Of a DNA stretch of 64,000 nucleotides, positions 1-8,584 are shown in pieces (the first letter of the stretch is position 1; the number at the start of each line of letters is the position of its first letter). The DNA is taken from the NCBI RefSeq assembly GCF_001637225.1, contig NZ_LVJI01000009.1, forward strand, positions 41,689 through 105,688. Direction: 5' to 3'. The notes beneath the pieces were generated by a model. That model ran no database searches, had not been told where the DNA came from, and worked only from the letters and a program-made list of their open reading frames with translations. Position numbers and translations under genes: made by a program. Origin of the DNA: Paenibacillus antarcticus. Its GTDB lineage: Bacteria; Bacillota; Bacilli; Paenibacillales; Paenibacillaceae.

Positions 1-629
1 GCGGAAGAACTATGGTTCCGTAAAGTTAGTACATCGCCTGCGGCAAGATACATCAAAGCCTGACCCATGTTTAACTGAGTGCCAGCACCCGATCCATATA
101 TTGTTCCAGTTATATTGGACTCTTTGACTACTTCTCTTATATTAGAATTAATAATAATGCAGTTAATTCCATTGCATGTGGTCCCTACAGTCATTTCATG
201 AAGCTTTCTTATTAGTGCTTCTTCAGAACTGACGTGTTCTAATGCGGATAAAGCTATGATAACGTCATACTCAGCTTCTTTTATATCGAAATGTTCTATT
301 TCAGACAGAACAGTCTCAATACCTTGTTCAACGCCATATTCCTTACTATAGTTATTTAACTTTTCTATAGCTGATTCTAATAAGTCAACGCAAACGATTC
401 TTCCATTTCTATTCTTCAGTATTTCTGCCATGGGGATGCTATTCCTACCAATTCCGCAACCCAAATCAAGTACTTTAAGATCTCGTCTATCATTGAAATG
501 TTCTAAGAGGTCTATTACACTCTTAACTGGTTTGTGCAACCAAGATCCAGGTTCAAATAATGTATAGTGTTCAAAACAATGATCATGATATTTCTTTTCT
601 TCTGTACGGATATGAGCTATCCTATTCAT
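1..629 (-). CDS. Class I SAM-dependent methyltransferase, cut by window edge
   Basis: The reading frame opens with ATG at 629 behind a GAGGTGA ribosome binding site and stays open to base 1, so the C-terminus lies outside the window. Around residue 55 it has the SAM-binding motif I, VLDLGCGIGRN, followed by an acidic motif (VCVDLLE) that would hold the ribose of SAM. This is the class I Rossmann fold; the methyl acceptor cannot be told from sequence. Small stand-alone methyltransferases of this kind recur in the array at 6-45 kb, so this gene may be an outlying member of the same gene set on the other side of the sucrose operon. Confidence 0.8.
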   Translation of the reverse strand, partial: MNRIAHIRTEEKKYHDHCFEHYTLFEPGSWLHKPVKSVIDLLEHFNDRRDLKVLDLGCGIGRNSIPMAEILKNRNGRIVCVDLLESAIEKLNNYSKEYGVEQGIETVLSEIEHFDIKEAEYDVIIALSALEHVSSEEALIRKLHEMTVGTTCNGINCIIINSNIREVVKESNITGTIYGSGAGTQLNMGQALMYLAAGDVLTLRNHSSS

Positions 630-654
630 GCTTTCACCTCAAGCTCTTTTTAAC

Positions 655-882
655 TTAATAATAAATCAATCTATCATCTCCATATCGAAATAACGCTCTT
701 TCCTGTAATCTATTTACTCTACTATCTTGTGGGACATATAGAAAAATAACTACTTCAAAGAGAGACTTTAAATCATCACCATCATGAAGTGTATGAGGAA
801 GTAATTCAGACAATTCACGACCTAGTGTCGATGCTCCTGAGCCTGAAGCACCAAATATATGTATTCGTTTAATCATACTCAA
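655..882 (-). pseudogene. P-loop kinase remnant with internal deletion
   Basis: The 75-residue frame starts with a near-perfect adenylate-kinase-like N-terminus: IHIFGASGSGASTLG is a P-loop, with Ala where Thr is usual after GSG. It then passes LLPHTLHDGDD and jumps directly to a C-terminal-looking segment, VPQDSRVNRLQERALFRYGDD. Intact small P-loop kinases of this type are about 170-200 residues, so roughly 100 residues from the middle (LID and substrate region) are missing, and the tail is short. I read it as an internally deleted, probably inactive gene. The start is ATG, with Met-3 as an alternative. Confidence 0.6.
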
Positions 883-944
883 TTCCGTTGTTAGATGATG
901 ATTTATTATGTTATCCGAGAGGATGGATTGTCCTACGATTACAC

Positions 945-1067
945 TTTTACTTGTAATAACAAAAGGAAGAAATGATATTTGTCGGGGGATTAAGAATACA
1001 AGACCAAACCCTAGTTCTTTACATCTCTTTAATCCTTCAGTAATTAATAGTATTCCTATACCTTGTC
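945..1067 (-). pseudogene. GNAT acetyltransferase remnant
   Basis: On the minus strand an open stretch encodes RQGIGILLITEGLKRCKELG followed by FGLVFLI. This is the acetyl-CoA pyrophosphate-binding loop (Q/RxxGxG/A) and following helix of a GNAT N-acetyltransferase. A stop lies directly upstream and the usual C-terminal beta strand is absent, so only the core motif remains. The frame runs on toward the kinase remnant at 882. The rest of 883-1208 holds only the terminator of the sucrose operon. Confidence 0.55.
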
Positions 1068-1094
1068 TCTAAATTCAAGTCTACTCCACCCTTA

Positions 1095-1130
1095 TCAAAA
1101 AAACATCAAGCAACCTACACCTGATGTTAT
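1095..1130 (-). terminator. Rho-independent terminator of the sucrose operon
   Basis: On the minus strand AACATCA, a 13-base loop and TGATGTT form a hairpin followed by a T run (TTTTTTGATAAG). It lies about 80 bases past the fructokinase stop codon and would end the operon transcript. Confidence 0.65.
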
Positions 1131-1208
1131 CGAATCTCCATTATTGTCATAATAATTATACACAATTACCATATATTTATCATTAATTTACATACATTAA
1201 TTTAGTTA

Positions 1209-2240
1209 TTATTGATTCCATCTTATTACTTCATCATAGGTAGGTAAAGCTGCAATAGCCCCTACTTTTGTACACACGATCGCACCCACCTGATTCGCAT
1301 AATGAATCATTTTTCTCCAATCTATGAAGGTAAGGTTCGTAATGCCCTGATTAGTGATTTGAGAGAGTTGTACAAGAACCGCACCAACGAACGCATCGCC
1401 AGCCCCAGTAGAATCGATCGATGTAATAGAAATACTTGGTATCGTAGCTTGGTCAGACCCATTCGAGATCAACGTTCCATTCTTGCCTAACGTAACCGCA
1501 ATAACCTTCGTTCCTAAACGATGAAGCTCCATTACACCTTCGTTAAGATCTTCATAGCCACTAATGAGTTGTAACTCTTCTTCGCTCACTTTTACAAAAT
1601 CAGCAAGAGACACTCCCTTTTTAGCTAAATTAATGAATTCTTCCGTTCTGTAAGCCCATAGGCTGTGTCTGTAGTTCGGATCGAAAGAAACAAACTGTTT
1701 CTGCGCGCGTGCCTTTGCCATGAATTCAAAATAAGCATCTAAGTAGGCTCCACCTAACATCGCTGTAGCTGAACCGAAATGAACGATGGCTGCTTCACGT
1801 AGCTTATCAAGTGGAAGATCATTGGCTGTGAAATTACCATCGGCACCACGATTGAACATAAAGTCACGTTCCCCATCGCTCTGTAGCGATACGAATGCCA
1901 TCGTTGTCAGCATCGATGTATCTCGAGCAATCAGATCCGTATTTACACTCACTTCATTTAAGGTTTCGATTAAGAAATCACCAAATGGATCGCTACCCAC
2001 TTTACCAGCAAAAGAAGCGACACCACCGAGACGAGAAATTGCGGCCGCAACATTAGCAGGCGCACCACCGGCTTGTTTGTTAAAGTGTGATCCTTCAGCC
2101 AAATTCACACCTATATCACTACAAAAGAAGTCTATTAACAATTCACCGATACAAAGAACCTGTTGGTGTTCACAACGATTCTTCAATCCCTCAACCAACT
2201 TAAGCTCCCCCTTATCCTTACTTCTTACGATGGTAGCCAT
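1209..2240 (-). CDS. PfkB-family fructokinase
   Basis: This cytoplasmic kinase would convert fructose plus ATP to fructose-6-phosphate. The PfkB (ribokinase) family is shown by the N-terminal signature GGAPANVAAAISRLGG (about residue 58) and the C-terminal signature DSTGAGDAFVGA (about residue 280), whose Asp is the catalytic base. The length of 343 residues is slightly above family average because of a 25-residue N-terminal extension. The start lies 5 bases after the stop of the GH32 gene, so the two are almost certainly co-transcribed, with fructokinase handling the fructose released by sucrose cleavage. It corresponds in role to CscK/ScrK. A second, unrelated (ROK) fructokinase sits at 51.8 kb. 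Confidence 0.9.
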   Translation of the reverse strand: MATIVRSKDKGELKLVEGLKNRCEHQQVLCIGELLIDFFCSDIGVNLAEGSHFNKQAGGAPANVAAAISRLGGVASFAGKVGSDPFGDFLIETLNEVSVNTDLIARDTSMLTTMAFVSLQSDGERDFMFNRGADGNFTANDLPLDKLREAAIVHFGSATAMLGGAYLDAYFEFMAKARAQKQFVSFDPNYRHSLWAYRTEEFINLAKKGVSLADFVKVSEEELQLISGYEDLNEGVMELHRLGTKVIAVTLGKNGTLISNGSDQATIPSISITSIDSTGAGDAFVGAVLVQLSQITNQGITNLTFIDWRKMIHYANQVGAIVCTKVGAIAALPTYDEVIRWNQ

Positions 2241-2245
2241 CTAAA

Positions 2246-3721
2246 TTAAGCTTTCCAAATGTCTTTCAAATTCCAGTACGTACATTCTACGATTTCCACT
2301 TCACCATTTTCCGCGAATAGCTCAATCCCTGATTGAACTTCCGTTGGATAGATCCGACTCGACATTGTTACATGTCCTTCATTAGCGAATATCTCGATCG
2401 AAGAACGGTCTAGGAATAGGTGCAATGTAAGTTGTCCATTAGCGTCAAGTGCTGCATTTCGAATACCATCAGCAGGTTTACCAGACTTAGAACAATCCAA
2501 AGTTAATTTCCGATCTGCATGTGTGTAGCGAATAACCGTCTCTTGCTCACCCACTCCACGAATCTTTAGACCAATTGCTTCTGCATTGGTATTTTCCATA
2601 TTAAAGACCACTTTCACTTCAAGGAGCTGCTCCGTTACATTCACGAAATGACTTCTATTTACTAGCTGATCTTCGCACACATGGTGTTCGGTTTCACGAA
2701 GCAATTTCAATTCTTCAACTGGGTTCATAAGCACCTTACGATCTTCACTTAAGGTCAACACGCGAGGTAATGTGAGTGCTCCTGCCCAACCATCTGCCTT
2801 CGTCGGCATGTCAGATTCCCACATATCCATCCAACCGATCGCAATTCTCCGTCCTTGATCATCAAGAAGCGTCTGTACAGCATAGAAATCATGTCCATGA
2901 TCAAGCTCTATAAATTCACCGTGCTCGTAATGATTCGTGTCATAATCATAGCTTCCAACATAATATCCCGTCTGGAATAGATTGTTATATTTATGGCCTT
3001 GAGACTCTAATCCTTGGGGAGAGAACAAGAATACAAAGGATCCGTCCAGTTCAAAGAAATCCGGGCATTCCCACATGAATCCCATATCATTGGCATTCTC
3101 ATCTAAGACACCTTTATATTCCCATGTACGTAAATCTGGTGAAGTATAAAGAATGACTCTTGGTATATCTTCCTTCGTACTATTGCCGAGAATCATATAC
3201 CACGTATCGTTGTGCTTCCACACCTTAGGATCACGGAAATGCTGTGAACTGTCCGCAGGTGGAGCTGCAATGACAGGATTTTGGTCCACTTTTTCAAAAT
3301 GAATCCCATCCGTACTTACCGCAATATTCTGATTCTGGAAGAAGAGGTTTTGGGCTTGATCAATATAATGATGTCCAGTATATATCAAGGTTAGTTCGCC
3401 GTTGTTATCTACCGCACTTCCTGAGAAACATCCATCCACATCGCAAGCATCACCTGGCGATAGAGCAATAGGGCAGTGTTCCCAATGTACGAGGTCCTTA
3501 CTTTTCACATGACCCCAGTGCATCGGTCCCCAGTTCTCATCATAGGGATGATGTTGATAGAAAGCATGATACTCGCCCTTAAAGTGAATCAATCCGTTCG
3601 GATCATTGATCCAATTCGCTGGCGCCATAATGTGGTAGCCAAAGCGGAAACGTTCATTGACGTTCTCACTCGCTTTCAGTAAAAATTCATTAGCAGGTTG
3701 TGTGTTATTTATGTTGTTCAT
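2246..3721 (-). CDS. GH32 sucrose (sucrose-6-phosphate) hydrolase
   Basis: The 491-residue protein has no signal peptide, so it is cytoplasmic. It carries the three GH32 catalytic motifs: WINDPNGL (nucleophile Asp, about residue 38), FRDPKVW (transition-state Asp, about residue 162) and WECPDFF (acid/base Glu, about residue 217), followed by the C-terminal beta-sandwich. Its partner transporter is an MFS permease rather than a PTS enzyme, so the likely substrate is free sucrose (CscA-like) and not sucrose-6-phosphate; the sequence alone cannot separate these. It lies between the permease (33 bases upstream) and fructokinase (5 bases downstream) in one operon. Confidence 0.92.
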   Translation of the reverse strand: MNNINNTQPANEFLLKASENVNERFRFGYHIMAPANWINDPNGLIHFKGEYHAFYQHHPYDENWGPMHWGHVKSKDLVHWEHCPIALSPGDACDVDGCFSGSAVDNNGELTLIYTGHHYIDQAQNLFFQNQNIAVSTDGIHFEKVDQNPVIAAPPADSSQHFRDPKVWKHNDTWYMILGNSTKEDIPRVILYTSPDLRTWEYKGVLDENANDMGFMWECPDFFELDGSFVFLFSPQGLESQGHKYNNLFQTGYYVGSYDYDTNHYEHGEFIELDHGHDFYAVQTLLDDQGRRIAIGWMDMWESDMPTKADGWAGALTLPRVLTLSEDRKVLMNPVEELKLLRETEHHVCEDQLVNRSHFVNVTEQLLEVKVVFNMENTNAEAIGLKIRGVGEQETVIRYTHADRKLTLDCSKSGKPADGIRNAALDANGQLTLHLFLDRSSIEIFANEGHVTMSSRIYPTEVQSGIELFAENGEVEIVECTYWNLKDIWKA

Positions 3722-3754
3722 TCGTTTTTCCCCCTAGAATGTTTTTTAAAAAAA

Positions 3755-4975
3755 TTATAACGTTTGTACTTTTTCCTGAACTATTGGGTCTTTCTTTAAT
3801 GTGAAGATGGATAATATGGTGAAGAAGAGAACGAAGGCTCCCATGATAAGATAGGTGTTACGGAATCCAGCAGAGTCATACAGACCTCCTGCAATGGGCG
3901 ATAGAATAGATGCTCCGACCTGCGTAGCAAATTGAAATCCAACAAGATAAAGTATCGATGATAACCGAGTATCAAAATTAGAAGCCAAGTATTTGAATAC
4001 TGCAATCAACATAATTGGTAGTTCAAGCGCGTGAATCATTTTCATGGAAGATATACCGATGGAACCATCAACCATACCAGAGCCAATAATGCGGAAAGCC
4101 ATTAATGAACCCGCTAGAATCAGGCTCTTTTTAGCCCCAAGTTTATTTACAATAAAAGGTGCACAGAACATCATTCCCGCTTCCAAAAATACTTGTAACG
4201 AATTCAGGTAACCATATACTTGATTTCCTTGCGCTGCTGTCTCAAACATCGAAGAGAAGTAAATCGGAAATTGTTGATCGTACACGGAGTATACACAAGT
4301 TACACCAAGTACATATAACATAAAGAACCAGAAGTCTTTGAGTAAGAATAGTTCACCTACACTTTTTAAGTTAACCGATTTAGCTCGCTCAACATCCGTA
4401 TCTGACATTTCAATTTTAATAGATACAATAATACCGACCAATATAACTGCAGACGCCGATGCAACCCAGAAATTAATATTCGGATTCACATTGAAGATCT
4501 GTCCTGCGAAAAATGTTGCCGCTGCCCATCCTAATGAGCCCCACATTCTTGATTTTCCGTATTCAAAATTATATTTACGACTAACCTTTTCAATATAGGA
4601 TTCGATGGCACCAATACCGGCTAAGAACGCTACTCCTAAATAGAGCCCTCCAACAATAGCACCTAGTACCCAGTTATATTGCAGTAACGGTCCGTATACA
4701 TAAATGTAAAATGGACCTACTAACACGAGAAGCAAACTAATGAAGAAAAGTATATTTTTCTTAAGGCCTATCTTGTCAGAAATGTATCCGTAAAGCGGTT
4801 GCATACATAATGCAAAAATAGCATTTATAGAGAAGATAGCTCCTACTGTAGCTCCATTTAGATTAAGTTCAGTTCCTAACCAAATAGAAAATAAAGAATA
4901 ACTAGCTGACCAAGTAAAAAAGAAAAAGAAAAAATAGGCACTTAATTTCCAATACAATACTTTTGATGTTGTCAT
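3755..4975 (-). CDS. MFS sucrose permease, oligosaccharide:H+ symporter type
   Basis: The 406-residue membrane protein has about 12 hydrophobic segments. The N-terminus (YWKLSAYFFFFFFTWSASYS), the early loop YGYISDKIGLKK (MFS motif A-like) and ESYIEKVSR...GKSRMWGSLGWA are typical of the LacY/CscB oligosaccharide symporter family. It would import sucrose with protons in unmodified form, which fits the intracellular GH32 and fructokinase genes that follow. It is the first gene of the operon and its promoter region holds two operator copies and a cre-like box. Confidence 0.85.
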   Translation of the reverse strand: MTTSKVLYWKLSAYFFFFFFTWSASYSLFSIWLGTELNLNGATVGAIFSINAIFALCMQPLYGYISDKIGLKKNILFFISLLLVLVGPFYIYVYGPLLQYNWVLGAIVGGLYLGVAFLAGIGAIESYIEKVSRKYNFEYGKSRMWGSLGWAAATFFAGQIFNVNPNINFWVASASAVILVGIIVSIKIEMSDTDVERAKSVNLKSVGELFLLKDFWFFMLYVLGVTCVYSVYDQQFPIYFSSMFETAAQGNQVYGYLNSLQVFLEAGMMFCAPFIVNKLGAKKSLILAGSLMAFRIIGSGMVDGSIGISSMKMIHALELPIMLIAVFKYLASNFDTRLSSILYLVGFQFATQVGASILSPIAGGLYDSAGFRNTYLIMGAFVLFFTILSIFTLKKDPIVQEKVQTL

Positions 4976-5022
4976 CTCGTTGGCTCCCTTTTCATGTCAT
5001 GAATTCGTTTCGTAATATCGCC

Positions 5023-5038
5023 TTGAAAGCACTTTCAA
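5023..5038. promoter_or_regulatory. cre-like CcpA box
   Basis: TTGAAAGCACTTTCAA is a near-perfect palindrome (7 bp arms, 2-base centre). It differs by one base from the strong cre consensus TGAAAGCGCTTTCA. It lies about 15 bases downstream of the predicted -10 box and upstream of the permease start, a normal place for carbon catabolite repression by roadblock. Confidence 0.65.
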
Positions 5039-5050
5039 CTTTGTAACATT

Positions 5051-5079
5051 ATTTTATGTCAACCGGTTTCATATGTCAA
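5051..5079 (-). promoter_or_regulatory. Sigma-A promoter of the sucrose operon
   Basis: On the minus strand TTGACA (5079-5074) is separated by exactly 17 bases from TAAAAT (5056-5051). The -35 box is itself the end of one LacI-type operator, and the second operator fills the spacer, so a bound repressor would cover the promoter. Confidence 0.7.
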
Positions 5080-5088
5080 CCGGTTTCA
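5057..5088. promoter_or_regulatory. Tandem LacI-family operators
   Basis: Two identical 15-base copies of TGTCAACCGGTTTCA lie at 5057-5071 and 5074-5088, 17 bases apart start to start. Each has an AACCGGTT core palindrome with the central CG typical of LacI/GalR sites. The adjacent LacI gene (5160-6161) is the obvious candidate ligand. The 17-base spacing places both copies on nearly the same DNA face within the promoter. Confidence 0.75.
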
Positions 5089-5145
5089 CAATGGATAATC
5101 GTACCAAGTATTTGTATTATACCAACAGCAATCGTCTCTAGATAA

Positions 5146-5171
5146 CAAAAAAACCATCGCTATGCGATGGT
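5146..5171 (-). terminator. Terminator of the LacI regulator gene
   Basis: On the minus strand ACCATCGC-ATA-GCGATGGT is followed by a run of seven T. The left arm overlaps the last codons and stop of the regulator gene, separating it from the sucrose operon promoter. Confidence 0.85.
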
Positions 5172-6161
5172 TCCCGTCGTATTTCCTTCTATAAGTTCTA
5201 CTGGTAAGTAAGTTTCTAGAGGTAAATCATGATACTCGCCTTCAATCTCTTTAATGAGCAGTTCTACCGCTGTTTTAGCAATTAGAGCAATGGGCTGTCT
5301 TATCGTTGTCAGTTCAGGTAATAAGATCTGACACGTCTCCGTCCCATCATAACCAACCACCTTGATATCATTCGGTATATCCTTCCCACGTTTCCTAGCT
5401 TCAGCTATAAAAGAAGCAGCAACAAGATCATTACTAGCAAATAGTCCATCTACATTCGGGCATTCATCGAATAGTCGATCAATGACTTCATAATGATTCT
5501 GTTGGCGAAATGGATCTCTAACTTCATACGTAATCGCTTGTCTACCGTGACCCTCCATCACATCCTCATAAGCTTTCCTTCTGAGAGTTGCAGGTGTCTC
5601 TAACTCAACTGGACCATTCATATGAATGATGTTCTTGCAGCCTTTGGAGATCAATAGTTCCGTTGCCAAAGTTCCACCTGTGTAATTGTCGGAGCCTACA
5701 ACAGGAATGGTCTTAGATAAATATCGATCAATGGCAACTACAGCAATATTGCGTTGATTGTAGTTCGAGATACCCCGATTATGCGCCCCTACGATAATCC
5801 CATCCACTTGATTTCGCATGAGCATATCTGCGTAGCTTTGTTCTTTTTCCATCTGACTTAAGCTGTTACAAAGTAATACCTTATACCCTAGGGAAGTACA
5901 GATGTTCTCAATATGGAAGGAGAGCTCTCCAAAAAATGGATTGGTCGTCGTTGGTACGATCAGCCCAATCAGATTTGTACGTTTATTAAATAAAGCTCGC
6001 GCTAAATCATTGGGGAAATAGTTAAGTTCCTTCATCGCGTTATCAACCTTATCCCGCGTTTCTTGACTAATATATCCCCGATTATTCATGACCCGCGATA
6101 CCGTTGTAGGTGACACACCCGCTAATTTTGCAACATCACTAATATTAGATTTCATCATCAT
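5160..6161 (-). CDS. LacI-family sucrose operon repressor
   Basis: The 333-residue protein begins with a LacI helix-turn-helix: ISDVAKLAGVSPTTVSRVMN (residues 6-25) and the hinge-helix region LARALFNKRTN. It continues with a periplasmic-binding-protein-like effector domain (IGLIVPTTTNPFF...). Its position directly upstream of the permease-hydrolase-kinase operon, in the same direction, and the two LacI-type operators in between point to local control, probably relieved by sucrose or fructose. It corresponds in role to CscR/ScrR. It has its own terminator. Confidence 0.88.
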   Translation of the reverse strand: MMMKSNISDVAKLAGVSPTTVSRVMNNRGYISQETRDKVDNAMKELNYFPNDLARALFNKRTNLIGLIVPTTTNPFFGELSFHIENICTSLGYKVLLCNSLSQMEKEQSYADMLMRNQVDGIIVGAHNRGISNYNQRNIAVVAIDRYLSKTIPVVGSDNYTGGTLATELLISKGCKNIIHMNGPVELETPATLRRKAYEDVMEGHGRQAITYEVRDPFRQQNHYEVIDRLFDECPNVDGLFASNDLVAASFIAEARKRGKDIPNDIKVVGYDGTETCQILLPELTTIRQPIALIAKTAVELLIKEIEGEYHDLPLETYLPVELIEGNTTGTIA

Positions 6162-6237
6162 TCCCCTGACTACGCCTTTATCCTATGTCTACATATTTTA
6201 GCATGGTTACTGATGTTTGTAATCCTGATCGCGTCTG

Positions 6238-6744
6238 TTAGCTCACACTGTTATTAAAGAGTATTCCCGTGCCATCCCATTCTTGTGTCTTAACATCACT
6301 GACTATGTATTTACCGCTAGTATATTCTTCAATAACATTTAACCAGAATGACTTAGAAATAATATTGTTTTCATGTTGAAGAACTTCCCATTCACCTTGG
6401 AATTGATCAAAAATCATTTTAATCGCTATTTTCCCTGTTCCTTTTCTTCGATACTTACGCATAACAAAGAATTCAGCGATCGATTTAGCGTTCTTGTCCT
6501 TCGCCAAGTAACAATAACTATTAACTAATATAAAACCGGCAAACTTACCCTCAACTTTAATGAAAAATGGATGCCTAGTATCGTCTGTCCAGTAGTGGTC
6601 CAAGTAAGTATAACCATACAATCCATATTCGTTCACATCTTCATGATTGAATTCACTGAAATCATATTCATACAACTCTAACAACTGTCTTAATATCGTT
6701 TTCTGATCTTCTGATACGCTAATAACCTCTACGTTTTCCATCAT
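6238..6744 (-). CDS. GNAT-family N-acetyltransferase
   Basis: This predicted cytoplasmic acetyl-CoA-dependent transferase is about 168 residues. The acetyl-CoA loop is FFVMRKYRRKGTGKIAIKMIFD (R-x-x-G-T-G) around residue 105, and the downstream WLNVIEEYT segment fits the C-terminal strand. I place the start at the ATGATG pair near 6744, 7 bases after AGGTGAG, instead of the longer frame that overlaps the upstream gene. Acceptor unknown. It is the first gene of the long minus-strand array and follows another GNAT gene by a few bases. Confidence 0.75.
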   Translation of the reverse strand: MMENVEVISVSEDQKTILRQLLELYEYDFSEFNHEDVNEYGLYGYTYLDHYWTDDTRHPFFIKVEGKFAGFILVNSYCYLAKDKNAKSIAEFFVMRKYRRKGTGKIAIKMIFDQFQGEWEVLQHENNIISKSFWLNVIEEYTSGKYIVSDVKTQEWDGTGILFNNSVS

Positions 6745-6748
6745 ACAC

Positions 6749-7186
6749 TCACCTGTTCTCCCGATGTTTAACAATACCCTGTGGAGGCCTACTCATGAAT
6801 CGTTCTGAATTTCTTTCAAATCCATATTGTTCATACAATCCATGAGCATCTAATGTCCCTAATATACCTGTCATCCATTCATACTCTTCAGAATTGGTAA
6901 TCAATTGGACTAATCGCTTCCCAATACCCTGTCCTTGATATTCTTGCAATACAAACACATCGCACAGGTAGAACATGGTTGCTCCATCCGTGACGATTCT
7001 TGCAAAACCAATTTGGTTGTTATTATAATAAACACCATAACAATGCGAAGATTCGATAGATTTCAATATTCGTTCAGGTGGTCTCCGGTTAGCCCAATAG
7101 CTATGAGCTAAGTATTCTAGTACGAATTGCCTGTTAATTCTGACTTTATCGTCTGAAATCAAGTATTCTTTGTATAATACTTCCAT
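6749..7186 (-). CDS. GNAT-family N-acetyltransferase
   Basis: The 145-residue GNAT has the acetyl-CoA loop LQEYQGQGIGKRLVQLI (Q-G-x-G-I-G-K) and the C-terminal motif AHGLYEQYGFER, which is typical of the YjaB/Acetyltransf_1 type. Met-6 of the longest frame (7186) is preferred because a GGGGGT purine stretch precedes it. The stop is only a few bases before the start of the next GNAT gene, so the two may be co-transcribed. The substrate is unknown. Confidence 0.8.
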   Translation of the reverse strand: MEVLYKEYLISDDKVRINRQFVLEYLAHSYWANRRPPERILKSIESSHCYGVYYNNNQIGFARIVTDGATMFYLCDVFVLQEYQGQGIGKRLVQLITNSEEYEWMTGILGTLDAHGLYEQYGFERNSERFMSRPPQGIVKHRENR

Positions 7187-7218
7187 GAGAATGACCCCCA
7201 CATCGTATCTCGTAAAGA

Positions 7219-7464
7219 TTAAATAATTTTAGTATTAATAATAAAGTTTCTTACTTTCATCCATTTTCCTGAAACAAATTCATCAATCGTTCCTGTTTTG
7301 GGTCTAACACAAAATCGGTGTTGTGTCCCTCTATCAAACCCAACAGCTTCATAAATTAAACTTTCACCTATTTGTTCCTTAAAATACACCTGCTTTAATC
7401 CCAATCTGCTCACCATTTCAAGCTTTACAGTTTCAATATACTTGCGTGAATAAACCTTAGACAT
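7219..7464 (-). CDS. Hypothetical protein, 81 residues
   Basis: I do not recognise this small soluble protein. It begins MSKVYSRKYIETVKLEMV and has a good AGGAGG-type ribosome binding site 6-7 bases before the ATG. The middle (SLIYEAVGFDRGTQHRFCVRPKTGTIDEF) looks like a compact beta-rich domain. The end (FIINTKII) may be a read-through tail. It lies 18 bases upstream of a GNAT gene in the same direction. Confidence 0.5.
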   Translation of the reverse strand: MSKVYSRKYIETVKLEMVSRLGLKQVYFKEQIGESLIYEAVGFDRGTQHRFCVRPKTGTIDEFVSGKWMKVRNFIINTKII

Positions 7465-7571
7465 GTGTGTTCCTCCTAGTAGTGGTAGTCAAATTATAGA
7501 GTTAATACACTAGAAGTCAAGGAAAGACGATAAATAAGACGTTTAACTGCTCTTACTCCTGTCACTTCGCC

Positions 7572-7709
7572 CTAACCTACAAGATATCTTATTATTTCTT
7601 TATTTACAAATTCTGATTGTTCATGATTTATGGCATGGCCTGCGTCTTTCACTATTTTGTAATTTAATTGTTTATCTTGCAATTTCTTTATGGCTTTTGG
7701 ATAATGACT
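7572..7709 (-). pseudogene. Alpha/beta hydrolase C-terminal remnant
   Basis: The minus strand encodes SHYPKAIKKLQDKQLNYKI, then VKDAGHAINHEQSEFV and IIRYLVG before a TAG stop at 7572. AGHAINHEQ is the catalytic-His region of an alpha/beta hydrolase. No upstream nucleophile elbow is present, so this is a gene tail left by deletion. Nothing else is visible in the 7465-7748 gap. Confidence 0.6.
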
Positions 7710-7748
7710 CAATATTATAGATCCACATCATGTTAAGTTATTCCCACG

Positions 7749-8285
7749 TCACCCCCTCCCTTGATCATATTCATCTTCCAATATTGAAAATAAATAAGAA
7801 TCATGAAATTGCCCTTTGTGCCACATATGTCCCCTTAGATGGCCTTCTTGTTTCATTCCGATTCTTTTCATGACATTCGCGGACGCTATATTTCCGGGAC
7901 GACATGTCGCATAAATTCTATGCACTTTGAAGGTTTTAAAACCAAACATTAACATAGCATTTGCTGCTTCTGTGGCATAACCATTCCTCCAAAAGGCAGG
8001 ATTAAAACAGTACCCTAATTCAGCATTATGTTCATTCATATGAATGCCACATCCACCAATTAATTCATTCGTCTCTTTCAAAATAACTCCAAATTCAAAA
8101 TCAGTTCGGTCAATCGTTTGCTGAATTCTGATTTCCTGCTCAATATATGTTTTGGTCTCAGCTTCGCTATTCGGTCCCCAGATCGTATGTTCAGTTACTT
8201 CGAGATTCGATGCATATCTATGTACACCTACCCAGTCTTCCATCTGGAAATCACGAATGATTAATCTTTCCGTTTCTACTTGCAT
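7749..8285 (-). CDS. RimJ/RimL-type GNAT acetyltransferase
   Basis: The 178-residue protein starts METERLIIRDFQMEDW-like, the typical beginning of Acetyltransf_3 (RimJ/RimL) proteins. It has the core AELGYCFNPAFWRNGYATEAANAML (acetyl-CoA loop R-N-G-Y-A-T-E), CRPGNIASANVMKRIGMKQEG and a C-terminal WHKGQFHDSYLFSIL. These are all standard family blocks, so it is a full-length enzyme. Such proteins acetylate protein N-termini or small amines; the acceptor here is unknown. Stand-alone gene with remnants on both sides. Confidence 0.85.
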   Translation of the reverse strand: MQVETERLIIRDFQMEDWVGVHRYASNLEVTEHTIWGPNSEAETKTYIEQEIRIQQTIDRTDFEFGVILKETNELIGGCGIHMNEHNAELGYCFNPAFWRNGYATEAANAMLMFGFKTFKVHRIYATCRPGNIASANVMKRIGMKQEGHLRGHMWHKGQFHDSYLFSILEDEYDQGRG

Positions 8286-8351
8286 TTCATATTCCCCCAG
8301 TCTTAATATCGGATTTATTCACTTCTTTGAATTCATCTCGTGGTTAACCAG

Positions 8352-8525
8352 TTAAATCGCGTTAAGATACTTTATTAAACCTTGTGCGGCACACTTAGAA
8401 AAACCCTCTATATAATTCATTTTATCATTCACTTGATCATGTGATCTCCATGGATATCAACAATAAACATGCTTAAATCCCCAACTCCGAAGGTCAATAG
8501 CAATCACTTTATAACCAAGGTACAC
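8352..8525 (-). pseudogene. Hydrolase-like remnant with in-frame stop
   Basis: A 58-codon frame reads VYLGYKVIAIDLRSWGFKHV, then a TGA, then YPWRSHDQVNDKMNYIEGF and AAQGLIKYLNAI before TAA. The VIAIDLRSWGF stretch resembles the strand after the oxyanion hole in alpha/beta hydrolases. Both ends are missing and one nonsense codon is present. This is the only content I see between 8286 and 8584. Confidence 0.4.
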
Positions 8526-8584
8526 TAATTATATTTGCTCATTCATAATTACCCTGTTAGATGAAGTGAAATTAAAATATTTTC

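Noticed and set aside
1786..2244. 152-codon plus-strand frame opposite the PfkB fructokinase
   Set aside because: It is an antisense shadow of a well-supported gene with family motifs; no ribosome binding site or recognisable domain.
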